Of a DNA stretch of 32,549 nucleotides, positions 18,159 to 26,021 are shown one piece after another (position 1 is the stretch's first letter; each line of letters starts with the position of its first letter). The notes beneath the pieces were generated by a model, which was not told the DNA's origin, ran no database searches, and saw only the letters and a list, made by a program, of their open reading frames with translations. The stretch is from Candidatus Eiseniibacteriota bacterium. GTDB lineage: Bacteria; Eisenbacteria; RBG-16-71-46. Location: NCBI GenBank assembly GCA_005893225.1, contig VBOT01000108.1:1-32549 (forward strand), written 5' to 3'. The position numbers were made by a program, and so were the translations under genes.

Positions 18159-18825
18159 GGTGGCTCTCGGTCACCGGGGACGATTTCGGAATCACCCGGG
18201 GGATCAGCCGCGGCATCGTAGAGGCCAACCTGAACGGAATCCTCACCAACACGAGCCTGATGGTGGACCGGCAGGCGTGCGAGGAGGCGGTCGCCCTGGC
18301 CCGCCGGTGCCCCGCTCTGAGCCTCGGGACGAAGGGGTCGAGCCCGAGCGCGTCCCGGGCGAGCTGGATCGCCAGCTCGGGCGGTTCGTGGCGCTGGTCG
18401 GCGCCGCCCCCACCCACGCGGATTCCCACCACGACGTGCACTACGACCCGCGCTTCCGGCCCCACGTGATGGAGTGGGCGCGGCGCCACGGGGTGCGCGT
18501 GCGCGGCCTCTCGGGCGTGGCTCATTTCCGGAAGTTCTACGGGCAGTGGGGAGGGGAGACCCATCTCGAGCAGATCGGGGTCGAGGGGCTCCTCCGCCTG
18601 GTGGACGCGGGGCTCGGGGAGGGCGTGACCGAGCTGAGCTGCCACCCCGGCTACGCCGACCACGACCTTCCCTCCAGCTACCTGGCCGAGCGCGAGGTGG
18701 AGCTCCGGACGCTATGTGACCCGCGCGTCCGCACCGCACTCCAGGAAATGGGGATTCGCCTGGTCGGCTTCCGCGATCTTCCCGCGCTCGCGGCCCCCGC
18801 CCCGGGGACCGAGGAGGCGACGTGA
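18155..18825 (+). pseudogene. YdjC/ChbG-family carbohydrate deacetylase, frameshifted with a likely internal deletion
   Basis: ChbG/YdjC proteins remove acetyl groups from amino sugars using a divalent metal. The N-terminal part from GTG 18155 has the metal/catalytic motif VTGDDFGITRGISRGI and NGILTNTSLM, reaching ALSLG. The remainder (PERVPGELDRQLGRF, HADSHHDVHYDPRF, the conserved GVTELSCHPG and a normal C-terminus) is in another frame and runs to 18825. The change is at about 18322-18330. The segment that should carry the LHxx-type His metal ligand after LSLG is missing, so a few tens of bases appear lost as well as the frame. Start and stop still overlap the neighbours, which suggests a recent lesion or an assembly fault. 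Confidence 0.8.
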
Positions 18826-20054
18826 GCGCAGTCGTGATGTCGGTCTACAAGGTGGCCAACTTCCCGGACGGGGGCGGCCACTTCTGGGTGTACATGCAGT
18901 ACGCGCAGGGGCTCCGCCGCCTGGGATGCGATGTCTACTGGCTCGAGCAGGTCCGCTTCCCTCTCGATCCCGACCGGAGGGCGCACCTGCTCTCGACCTT
19001 CCACGAGCGAATGAAGTGCTTCGGGCTCGAGGGGAAGACACTCCTCTACGAGCTCGACCGCCGGCCGGCGGAAGGCGCCGGCGCGCCGAGCTTCATCGGC
19101 CGCACCTGGCCCGAGGCCGAGGCGGTGCTGCGGCGGGCGGATCTGCTGCTCAACTTCCATTACGCGATCGATCCGCGGCTGCTCGCCTGCGCGAGGCGAA
19201 CGGCGCTCGTGGACATCGACCCCGGGCTCCTCCAGCTCTGGATCAGCGGCGGGCAGCTCGCCGTCGCCCCGCACGACTGCTACCTGACCACCGGCGAGAC
19301 CGTGGGAACCCCGGCCGCCCGCTTCTCCGATTGCGGCCTGCGCTGGATCCACATCCGGCCGCCGGTGTGTCTCGACCTCTGGCCCTTCGCCCACGAGCCC
19401 CGGGCCGGGGCCTTCACGACCGTCTCGAGCTGGTCCTCGACCGACTGGCTGAAGGTGACCGAGGGCGGGAAGATCGTGCTGCGCGAGAACACCAAGCGAG
19501 TGGCGTTCCTCCCGTTCGTGGAGCTGCCCCGGCGCACCCGCCAGCCACTGGAGCTGGCGCTCTACCTGATCGATCGCGACGGTGACCCGACGCGCCTCGA
19601 GCAGGTCACGAAGGATGCCGAGGACCGCGCGCTTCTCGAGCGCCACGGCTGGCGCGTGGTCGACTCGCGGGAGGTCGCGGGCAGTCCCGAGGCCTACCGC
19701 GCCTACGTGCAGGGATCGCGCGGCGAGTTCAGCTGCGCCAAGCCGTCGTGCATCGAGCTGCAGAACGCCTGGGTCAGCGACCGGACGCTGTGCTACCTGG
19801 CCAGCGGGAAGCCGGCGGTCGTCCAGGACACCGGACCGAGCTCCTTCCTGCCCAGCGGGAGCGGCATGTTCCGCTTCCGCTCTCTGGACCAGGCCGCCCA
19901 GGCGCTCGAGGAGGTCAACGCCGACTACGAGCGCCACTGCCGGGCCGCCCGCGAAATCGCCGCGATGCACTTCGACTCGAAGCGAGTCCTGGAGGCGGCC
20001 CTCAACGCCGCGCTGTCCGGGCCGAACGTGGCGGAGGGTTCGGCAGCCTCCTAG
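18822..20054 (+). CDS. GT-B-like glycosyltransferase, paralogue 2
   Basis: 410 aa and last gene of cluster A. It shares FPDGGGHFWVYMQYAQGLRR, RADLLLNFHYAIDPRLL, ALVDIDPGLLQLWIS, GETVGTPAARFSDCGL, QGSRGEFSCAKPSC, WVSDRTLCYLASGKPAVVQD and VNADYERHCRAAREIAA with the other two paralogues. It is closest to the partial gene at the right end of the window. The C-terminal half looks like the nucleotide-sugar-binding part of GT-B enzymes; the donor and acceptor are unknown. Start GTG 18822 overlaps the deacetylase stop; an alternative ATG is at 18837. Just after its stop begins a 169-bp palindromic element. Confidence 0.72.
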   Translation: MSAVVMSVYKVANFPDGGGHFWVYMQYAQGLRRLGCDVYWLEQVRFPLDPDRRAHLLSTFHERMKCFGLEGKTLLYELDRRPAEGAGAPSFIGRTWPEAEAVLRRADLLLNFHYAIDPRLLACARRTALVDIDPGLLQLWISGGQLAVAPHDCYLTTGETVGTPAARFSDCGLRWIHIRPPVCLDLWPFAHEPRAGAFTTVSSWSSTDWLKVTEGGKIVLRENTKRVAFLPFVELPRRTRQPLELALYLIDRDGDPTRLEQVTKDAEDRALLERHGWRVVDSREVAGSPEAYRAYVQGSRGEFSCAKPSCIELQNAWVSDRTLCYLASGKPAVVQDTGPSSFLPSGSGMFRFRSLDQAAQALEEVNADYERHCRAAREIAAMHFDSKRVLEAALNAALSGPNVAEGSAAS

Positions 20055-20059
20055 CGCCC

Positions 20060-20228
20060 TGTCACGCGTGAACCATCAACGCCGACCCGAGGGCCGTAGC
20101 GAGACTCTCGCAGCGCGCGGAGGCGGAGCCGGAGCGCGCGTCGCGAGTCAGCGAGCCGGAGACAGGACGTCGGAGGCCGCGGGTCTCGCAGAGGCCCTCG
20201 GGTCGGCGTTGATGGTTCACGCGTGACA
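20060..20228. mobile_element. 169-bp element with perfect 36-bp terminal inverted repeats (MITE-like)
   Basis: Positions 20060-20095 are an exact reverse complement of 20193-20228; the outer end reads TGTCACGCGTGAACC. After a 3-nt mismatch, a further 7 bp (GCGAGAC at 20099-20105 and its complement) also pair, so most of the element can fold into one long stem. The interior is GC-rich with no meaningful ORF. It lies between two convergent genes, 6 nt from one stop and 6 nt from the other. No clear target-site duplication is visible. It may be a non-autonomous transposable element, a bidirectional terminator, or both. Confidence 0.7.
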
Positions 20229-20233
20229 AATGA

Positions 20234-21052
20234 CTAGGCCAGACCCCACTGCTCGAGGTCGTCCTCGTCCAGCCCCAGCAGATGCCCGACCTCGTGCTGG
20301 ACCGTGATGCGCACCTCGTTCGCGAGCTCCTCGCGGTCGCGGCACACGCGGAGCAGGTTCTTCCGGAACAGGAAGATCGCTCCCGGCCCCGCGGGCAGGT
20401 CGTCGTGGCGCCGCTCGAGCATATCCCGGCCCACGAACAAGCCGAGGATGTCGGGCGAGAGCGGGGGCTGCTCCGAGGCGATGATCTCGTGCCGGGGGAG
20501 AGGCTCGACCATCACCGGCAGCTCGTTCAGGTGCTCGCGCACGCGAGGCGGCAGCTCGCTCACGCTCTTCTCGACCAGCCGGTCGAACTCCTCATCGGGC
20601 ACCTCGAGCGGCGCCGGGAAGTCCTCGGGATCCAGCGCCTGGGCCTCCTCCCGGTGCTCGCGGGCTCCGGCCTCGTCGCCCAGATGATCCAGGATGCGAC
20701 CCAGCAGGTCGTGGGTGTTGGCGGAGTCGGGCCGCACGGCGAGCGCGCGCTCGGCATCGGCGCGCGCACGGTCGAACCGCCCGAGCTCGTACTGCACCGC
20801 CCCGCGCAGGTGAAAGAACAGGGCCGGATCGGCGGAGCGCTCCGCCCCCGCGAGCGCGCGGAGCGCACGCTCCGCCTCGCCCTCGTCCAGCGACACGGCG
20901 GCGTCCACGATGCGCAGATCGGCGTGCCCGGGGCGCTTCTCGAGCAGCGGCCCGAGCTCGATCCGCGCGCGCTCGGTGTTTCCCTCTTCGAGCAGGTCCC
21001 AGACCCGCTGGACCTGCTCCCATTCGATCTCGGTGAGGGTGACGTAGGCCAC
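20234..21052 (-). CDS. TPR protein with zincin-like metallopeptidase domain (DUF1025 type)
   Basis: 272 aa. The N-terminal half carries tetratricopeptide-like helices (RVWDLLEEGNTERARIELG, FFHLRGAVQYELGRFDRARA, NTHDLLGRILDHLGDEAGA). The C-terminal domain ends with VQHEVGHLLGLDEDDLEQWG, an HExxH zinc site (H253, E254, H257) with the downstream Glu/Asp arrangement of the small 'minimal' zincin family (PF06262). The start is GTG at 21052, supported by GGAGGAG at 21058-21064 with 5-nt spacing; the open frame continues further upstream but without family sequence. Fusion to a TPR domain is a longer form than the usual approximately 120-residue family members. Substrate unknown; probably cytoplasmic, with no signal peptide. 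Confidence 0.82.
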   Translation of the reverse strand: MAYVTLTEIEWEQVQRVWDLLEEGNTERARIELGPLLEKRPGHADLRIVDAAVSLDEGEAERALRALAGAERSADPALFFHLRGAVQYELGRFDRARADAERALAVRPDSANTHDLLGRILDHLGDEAGAREHREEAQALDPEDFPAPLEVPDEEFDRLVEKSVSELPPRVREHLNELPVMVEPLPRHEIIASEQPPLSPDILGLFVGRDMLERRHDDLPAGPGAIFLFRKNLLRVCRDREELANEVRITVQHEVGHLLGLDEDDLEQWGLA

Positions 21053-21253
21053 GCGGTCTCCTCCGGCGGCGGCGATGAGCGTCACGAGCTTCTGACTCGA
21101 GACACTAGCGCGCCGTGTTTCGCCGCGCCAGCGCGGGGGCGAGTGGGAGGGGTCGCCGCCCGGGCCGTCGCGGAGAAATCCGGGGAGGTCCTCGAGGGCG
21201 CTCTGATAACATGCCCCGCGGTCTCGAGCGCAGTCCAAGGAGGGAGCTCAAAC

Positions 21254-21547
21254 ATGACTCAGAGTCAGGTCCTGAAGAAGCTCAAGCGCGCGCACTGGCG
21301 CTCGCTCGAGCGGATGCTGCGGAAGGTATTTCAGGAAGGCTTCGAGGCCGGCCTCGCGCGCGCGCACGGCCTGGGCCGCAGGGGCCGAACCGTCCGCGGG
21401 GACGCGACGGTGGAGGGACTCGTGCGACTGATCGAGCGCCACTTCGGCCTCGAGCGCTATGGGTTCGAGGTGCGGATCGTCCATGCGGGCTCGGGGCGGC
21501 GGGTGCCGGCGGGAGACGAGCTCCGCAAGTACCGGGTGGAGGCGTAG
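21254..21547 (+). CDS. Small basic protein of unknown function
   Basis: 97 aa, not recognised. The N-terminal half is a positively charged amphipathic helix-like stretch (LKKLKRAHWRSLERMLRKVF), followed by an Arg/Gly-rich turn and a segment LVRLIERHFGLERYGFEVRI. It looks like a small globular or nucleic-acid-associated protein, but no family motif is seen. The start is supported by a strong Shine-Dalgarno (AAGGAGGGAG, ending at 21246) 7 nt upstream. It is transcribed divergently from the metallopeptidase gene across about 200 bp of GC-rich DNA. Confidence 0.65.
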   Translation: MTQSQVLKKLKRAHWRSLERMLRKVFQEGFEAGLARAHGLGRRGRTVRGDATVEGLVRLIERHFGLERYGFEVRIVHAGSGRRVPAGDELRKYRVEA

Positions 21548-21874
21548 CGCTTCGCTTTCCCTCGACGGCGGGGGGCAGGGGCTGACGCGGGCCCCCGGGA
21601 GCGGGATCGCGTGCCCTCGAGTGGAGGGTCGTTCTGGAGCAGGGACCGCCGGGCGGAGGCGAGCCGTCCGGTCAATTCGGTGTCAAGGAGCGCGGCCAGG
21701 CTGCCGATGACTGGACAGCGCCGCCGAGGCGGATGGCGTGCCGACTCCTGGTCCCCACGTATGGGGGCTTCGAACCTTGACGCGTGTCGGCCCGCCTCTT
21801 AGACTCTTTCCTCCCAGCCGGCCAACCGGCTTCGACCCATTTCTTCTTCCTTCCATTTCCGGAGATACCGATTC
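21548..21874. other. Intergenic leader of the cytochrome gene, no gene seen
   Basis: This 327-bp stretch contains no convincing coding sequence. Its last 100 bases hold a sigma-70-like promoter, a small hairpin AGCCGG-CCAA-CCGGCT (21816-21831) that would lie near the 5' end of the transcript, a pyrimidine-rich tract, and GGAG (21861-21864) ahead of the ATG at 21875. Confidence 0.5.
21777..21805 (+). promoter_or_regulatory. Sigma-70-like promoter for the cytochrome gene
   Basis: A TTGACG -35 (21777-21782) and a TAGACT -10 (21800-21805) are separated by 17 nt, 70 bp upstream of the ATG at 21875. This is the best promoter match I found in the window. Confidence 0.5.
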
Positions 21875-23311
21875 ATGAAGGTTCTCTCTTCCCGGATCCT
21901 CGCCTCCGCGGTGCTGGCGCTCCTTTGCTGGCTGGTGCTCATCGGCGCCAGCTCGAAGGGGCCGCTCCTCAAGCGCGACAAGGTCATCATCCTCAGCACG
22001 ACGGACGTCAAGGGCAAGACCAGCCCCTGCGGCTGACACACTCCCAAAGGTGGTCTGGCCCGGCGGGCCAGCTTCGTCGACAGCGTGAGGAAGGAATACG
22101 GCCAGGTCGTCGTGGTCGATAACGGCGGGTTCTTCCCCGAGGACGATTCGCACCGGGACGTCGCCTGGTTCATGATGGACGCCATGAAGGTGCTCGGGAC
22201 CGACGCCGTCGGTGTGGGCGAGCGCGACCTCAGGTTCGGCCTCGCGTACCTGCGCCTCCAGACCAAGCGCACCGGGCTGCCGCTGGTGTGCGCCAACCTG
22301 ATGGACAAAAAGACCCACAAGCCGGCGCTCCAGGGCTACGTCATCAAGAAGGTGGGAGACGTCAAGGTCGGGATCTTCGGGCTCGTCACCGACAAGCTCG
22401 ACCTCGGACCGGCCAAGGATTCGCTCGAGGTGATCGCGCCGGATGTCGCCGCCAAGCAGACCGTGGCCCTGCTGCGCCGCCAGGGCGCCGGGGTGGTCCT
22501 GCTGCTCTCCCAGGTCGGCAAGGTCGAGACCGAGGATCTGGTCGCGGCGGTCGACGGCATCGACGCCGTGATGGTGGGGCGCAACACGCCGATCATCCAG
22601 AAGGGCCGGATGATCAAGAACACCGTGGCCTGCTACGGCGGCGAGCAGGGACAGTACCTGTGCCGGACCGAGCTCACGCTCGACGCGAAGCGCCACGCCA
22701 CCACCGGCGACGCCGAGACCTTTATCCTCGGCCCCGAGGTGGGCGAGAAGCCCGAGGTCCAGCAGCTGGTCAAGAGCTTCGAGGACGGGTTCAACGAGAA
22801 GCTCCGCAAGGTCGAGATGGAGAAGGAGGCGCAGGAGAAGTCCAAGTCGGTGGAGAACAATCCCGACCACTATCTCGGCGCCGAGGTCTGCGAGCGCTGC
22901 CACACCGAGGAAGCCCAGCAGTGGAAGACCACTTCCCACTCGGTGGCCTGGCAGACTCTGGTGGACGTGAAGAAGGACGCCACCCCCGAGTGCATCGGGT
23001 GCCACGTGGTGGGCTTCAACCAGGCGGGCGGATTCCAGAGCGCCTCGGCCACTCCCAAGCTCGGCAACGTGCAGTGCGAGAACTGCCACGGCATGGGGAC
23101 GGAGCACGACGCGTTCGCCTCCGCTCCCCATCACATCACCGAGCAGACCTGCACCACGTGCCATCACGGCGAGAACGATCCCGAGTTCAACTTCGAGAAG
23201 AAGCTGCCCTTGATCGCCCACGCCAACACCTCCGGCGAGACGCTCAAGAACCGCAAGGTCAAGATGGGGCAGGGGTCGGGGTCGATGATCAAGGAGCACG
23301 GGTCCCACTAG
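21875..23311 (+). CDS. Candidate selenoprotein: secreted metallophosphatase-like/tetraheme cytochrome c with in-frame UGA
   Basis: From ATG 21875 the frame reads a signal peptide (MKVLSSRILASAVLALLCWL), then STTDVKGKTSPCG, an in-frame TGA at 22034-22036 (codon 54), then HTPKGGLARRASFVDSV and an uninterrupted frame to 23311 (478 aa if the UGA is decoded). From memory, 5'-nucleotidase/UshA-like relatives attached to cytochrome c554 domains often have PCGC...GGLARRA here, so the UGA falls on a conserved Cys. The N-terminal domain has lost the usual metallophosphatase ligands (GERDLRFG for GNHExxxG, VGRNTPI for GGHxHT). The C-terminal domain has four CxxCH heme sites (CERCH, CIGCH, CENCH, CTTCH) and many further His. 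Probably a periplasmic redox protein. A hairpin just after the UGA resembles a bacterial SECIS. Alternatives are a nonsense mutation or a one-base error (TGC to TGA). Confidence 0.75.
22034..22071 (+). promoter_or_regulatory. UGA codon with downstream bSECIS-like hairpin
   Basis: After the UGA at 22034-22036, CTGGCCC (22055-22061) pairs perfectly with GGGCCAG (22065-22071) around the loop GGC. The loop starts 25 nt after the UGA and begins with G. Both agree with the published bacterial SECIS pattern (apical loop 16-37 nt after UGA, a G among its first two bases, a stem of at least 4 bp). The stem also encodes the conserved LARRA residues, so it could be partly a by-product of GC-rich coding. 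Confidence 0.5.
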
Positions 23312-23343
23312 GCGCGCTCACCTCCACACTTTCAGCTTCTTCG

Positions 23344-23373
23344 CGGAGCCGGCGGTCTTCCCCGCCGGCTCCG
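23344..23373 (+). terminator. Terminator hairpin after the cytochrome gene
   Basis: A perfect 12-bp stem (23344-23355 with 23362-23373; CGGAGCCGGCGG / CCGCCGGCTCCG) surrounds a 6-nt loop, 33 nt after the stop codon. Only a weak pyrimidine run follows. Confidence 0.6.
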
Positions 23374-23483
23374 CCGCTCTCTCGCCGGACCCCTGGGCTT
23401 CCCCATCCATCACCGAAGAATTTCGCGTCTACCACAATATCGTCACGCCATTGATATGAGGCGTGGTACCATTGATCCGTACA

Positions 23484-26021
23484 ATGTCCTACCGTGTTCT
23501 GAGCCGTGAAACCGTGGCCCTTGAGCCGCCGGGCCCGGTGGTCCGCCCCGCCAGCTCCCTCGCCCGTCCTTCCGCCCGCGGCAAGTTCCTGTTCGTCGGG
23601 AGCGAGAAATTCTATGTCCGCGGCGTGACTTACGGGACGTTCCGGCCCGACGAAAGCGGGTCCGAGTTCCCGCGTCCCGTGGCGGTCCGGCGCGACTTCG
23701 AGCTGATGGCCCGCTCGGGCATCAACACGGTTCGCACCTACACGGCCCCTCCGCGCTGGGTGCTCGACGCGGCCCAGGCCCAAGGCCTAAGGGTGCTGGT
23801 CGGGCTGGCAGGAGAGCGCAGCGCTGGCTACCTGTGCGACGGACGGCTGCCTCCCGTCGAGGAGTGGCTGGAGCCCGCCCTGGGCGCCTGCGCCGGACAC
23901 CCAGCGGTGCTCGGGTACGCCGTCGCCAACGAGATCCCCGCCCCCACTGTGCGCTGGCTGGGCGCCCGGCGGGTGGAGCGTTACCTGGAGCGACTGTGCA
24001 CCCTGGTCCGCCGCGCCGACCCGGGGAGCCTCGTCACCTACGTCAACTATCCCACCACCGAGCACCTCGAGCTGCCGTTCGTGGACTTCCTGGGATTCAA
24101 CGTCTACCTCGAGTCCCAGGAGCAGTTCGGGGCCTACCTGGCGCGGCTCCAGAACCTGGCCGGCGATCGGCCGCTGCTCATGACCGAGCTCGGGCTCGAC
24201 AGCCTGCGCAACGGCGAGGAGGCGCAGTCGAGCTCGATCGCCTGGCAGGTCCGGTCCGCCTTCGCCTCCGGCTGCGCGGGAGCGTTCGTCTACGCCTGGA
24301 CCGACGAGTGGTATCGGGGCGGGGCCGAGGTCGACGACTGGGCCTTCGGCCTCACCCGGCGCGACCGCTCGCCCAAACCGGCCCTGGCCGCCGTGCAGCG
24401 CGCCTTCCGCGACGTCCCGTTCGGTCCGGACTCCCGCTGGCCCCGCATCTCGGTGGTGGTGTGCAGCTACAACGGCGCGCGCACGCTACGGGACTGCCTC
24501 GAGGGGCTGAGACGGCTCGAGTACCCCGATTTCGAGGTGATCGTCGTGGACGACGGCTCGACCGACGCCACGGCCGCGATCGCGCACGAGCATTGCTTCC
24601 GGGTCATCAGCACCGAGAACCGCGGCCTGAGCAACGCGCGCAACACCGGCGCCGCCGCGGCCACGGGCGAGATCGTGGCCTACACCGACGACGACGCCCG
24701 CCCCGATCCCCACTGGCTGCACTACCTGGCCGACGCCTTCCGGCGCGAGGGCTGGGCCGGGGTCGGCGGGCCCAACATCGCCCCGGCGGCGGACGGATGG
24801 GTGGCGCACTGCGTCGCCAACGCCCCGGGAGGGCCGCTCCACGTGCTGGTCTCCGACCGCGAGGCGGAGCACATCCCGGGATGCAACATGGCGTTCCGGA
24901 AGACGGCGCTGGAGAGTGTCGGCGGCTTCGATCCGCGCTTCCGGGTGGCCGGGGACGACGTCGACCTGTGCTGGCGCCTGCTCGACCGGGGCATGAAGCT
25001 CGGGTTTCACCCCGGAGCGATGGTGTGGCACCATCGTCGCAGCTCGCTCAGGGCCTACTGGCGCCAGCAGCGCGGTTACGGCAAGGCCGAGGCGCTGCTC
25101 GAGGCCAAGTGGCCCGAACGGTACAACGAGATGGGACACGCCACCTGGACGGGACGGCTGTACGGGGCCGGACCCACGCGCGCCCTGTCCTGGAGGCGGT
25201 CGCGAATCTACCAGGGGGTCTGGGGCCTCGCCCCTTTTCAGTCCCTCTACGAGAAGAGCGCCGGCACCCTGGCGTCCCTGACCCTCATGCCGGAGTGGTA
25301 CCTGGTGGTGCTGACCCTCGGCGCGCTGTCGCTGGGCGGATTTGCCTGGCGCCCCCTGGGATACGCGCTCCCGGCGTTCGCGGGAGCGCTCGCGGTCCCG
25401 ATCCTCCAGGCGTGGCGGAGCACCCGTAGCGCCTCGTTCCCGGGCCCGCCCCGCACGTGGCGCGAGCGCCTTGGCCGACGGCCATTGACGGCCTTCCTGC
25501 ACCTGGCCCAGCCGGCCGGGCGCCTGATAGGCCGCCTCCGTCACGGGCTCACCCCCTGGCGCCGGGGGCCGGCGCGGGGCTGGTCGATGCCCGTGGGGCG
25601 GACGCTCCGGACATGGAGCGAGAATCCAAGCCCGTCCTGGCAGCGTCTCGAGTCGGTGGAGGCCGCGCTCAGGGCGTCGGGCGGGGTGGTGCGTCGCGGC
25701 GGTGACTTCGACCGCTGGGACCTCGAACTGCGCGGGGGCCTACTCGGGGCGGGGCGCATGCGGATGGCGGTCGAGGAGCACGGTCAGGGCCGGCAGATGG
25801 TGCGGATGCGGCTCTGGACCCGCTGCGCGCCGGGAGCGGTCACGCTGGCGGCGTTCCTGACGCTCGCGGCGATCGGCTCGGCGCTCGCAGGGGCGCCGGC
25901 GGCCGCGCTCGGTATCGGCGGTGGGGCCGCGGCCCTGGCGGTCTGGATGGCGAGGGACTGCGGCTTCGCCATGGCCGGCCTGCGCCGCGCGGCGGCGGAA
26001 GCCGGGTCCGAGCCGCGATGA
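23484..26021 (+). CDS. Glycosidase-like TIM barrel fused to GT2 glycosyltransferase (cluster B)
   Basis: 845 aa; a full-length paralogue of the gene at 9698 with the same domain order. The barrel domain has GKFLFVGSEKFYVRGVTYG, E150 in ANEIPAPTV and E235 in MTELGLDS. The GT2 domain has ISVVVCSYNGARTL, VVDDGSTDA, D402-D404, GCNMAFRK, GDDVDLCWR and WRQQRGYGKAEALL. C-terminal hydrophobic stretches (near residues 605-640 and 780-825) flank a soluble segment (RGGDFDRWDLELRGG). ATG 23484 is chosen; an in-frame GTG at 23463 is possible and neither has a clear Shine-Dalgarno. The 60 bases before it are AT-rich with the repeat CCATTGAT twice, a probable promoter or operator area. The stop overlaps the ABC gene (ATGA at 26018). 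Confidence 0.8.
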   Translation: MSYRVLSRETVALEPPGPVVRPASSLARPSARGKFLFVGSEKFYVRGVTYGTFRPDESGSEFPRPVAVRRDFELMARSGINTVRTYTAPPRWVLDAAQAQGLRVLVGLAGERSAGYLCDGRLPPVEEWLEPALGACAGHPAVLGYAVANEIPAPTVRWLGARRVERYLERLCTLVRRADPGSLVTYVNYPTTEHLELPFVDFLGFNVYLESQEQFGAYLARLQNLAGDRPLLMTELGLDSLRNGEEAQSSSIAWQVRSAFASGCAGAFVYAWTDEWYRGGAEVDDWAFGLTRRDRSPKPALAAVQRAFRDVPFGPDSRWPRISVVVCSYNGARTLRDCLEGLRRLEYPDFEVIVVDDGSTDATAAIAHEHCFRVISTENRGLSNARNTGAAAATGEIVAYTDDDARPDPHWLHYLADAFRREGWAGVGGPNIAPAADGWVAHCVANAPGGPLHVLVSDREAEHIPGCNMAFRKTALESVGGFDPRFRVAGDDVDLCWRLLDRGMKLGFHPGAMVWHHRRSSLRAYWRQQRGYGKAEALLEAKWPERYNEMGHATWTGRLYGAGPTRALSWRRSRIYQGVWGLAPFQSLYEKSAGTLASLTLMPEWYLVVLTLGALSLGGFAWRPLGYALPAFAGALAVPILQAWRSTRSASFPGPPRTWRERLGRRPLTAFLHLAQPAGRLIGRLRHGLTPWRRGPARGWSMPVGRTLRTWSENPSPSWQRLESVEAALRASGGVVRRGGDFDRWDLELRGGLLGAGRMRMAVEEHGQGRQMVRMRLWTRCAPGAVTLAAFLTLAAIGSALAGAPAAALGIGGGAAALAVWMARDCGFAMAGLRRAAAEAGSEPR

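Noticed and set aside
22034-22036. The TGA as a simple stop splitting the cytochrome into two genes
   Set aside because: The part before it is only a signal peptide and one strand, there is no RBS or start just after it, and conserved residues run across it in the same frame. A one-base error is not excluded.
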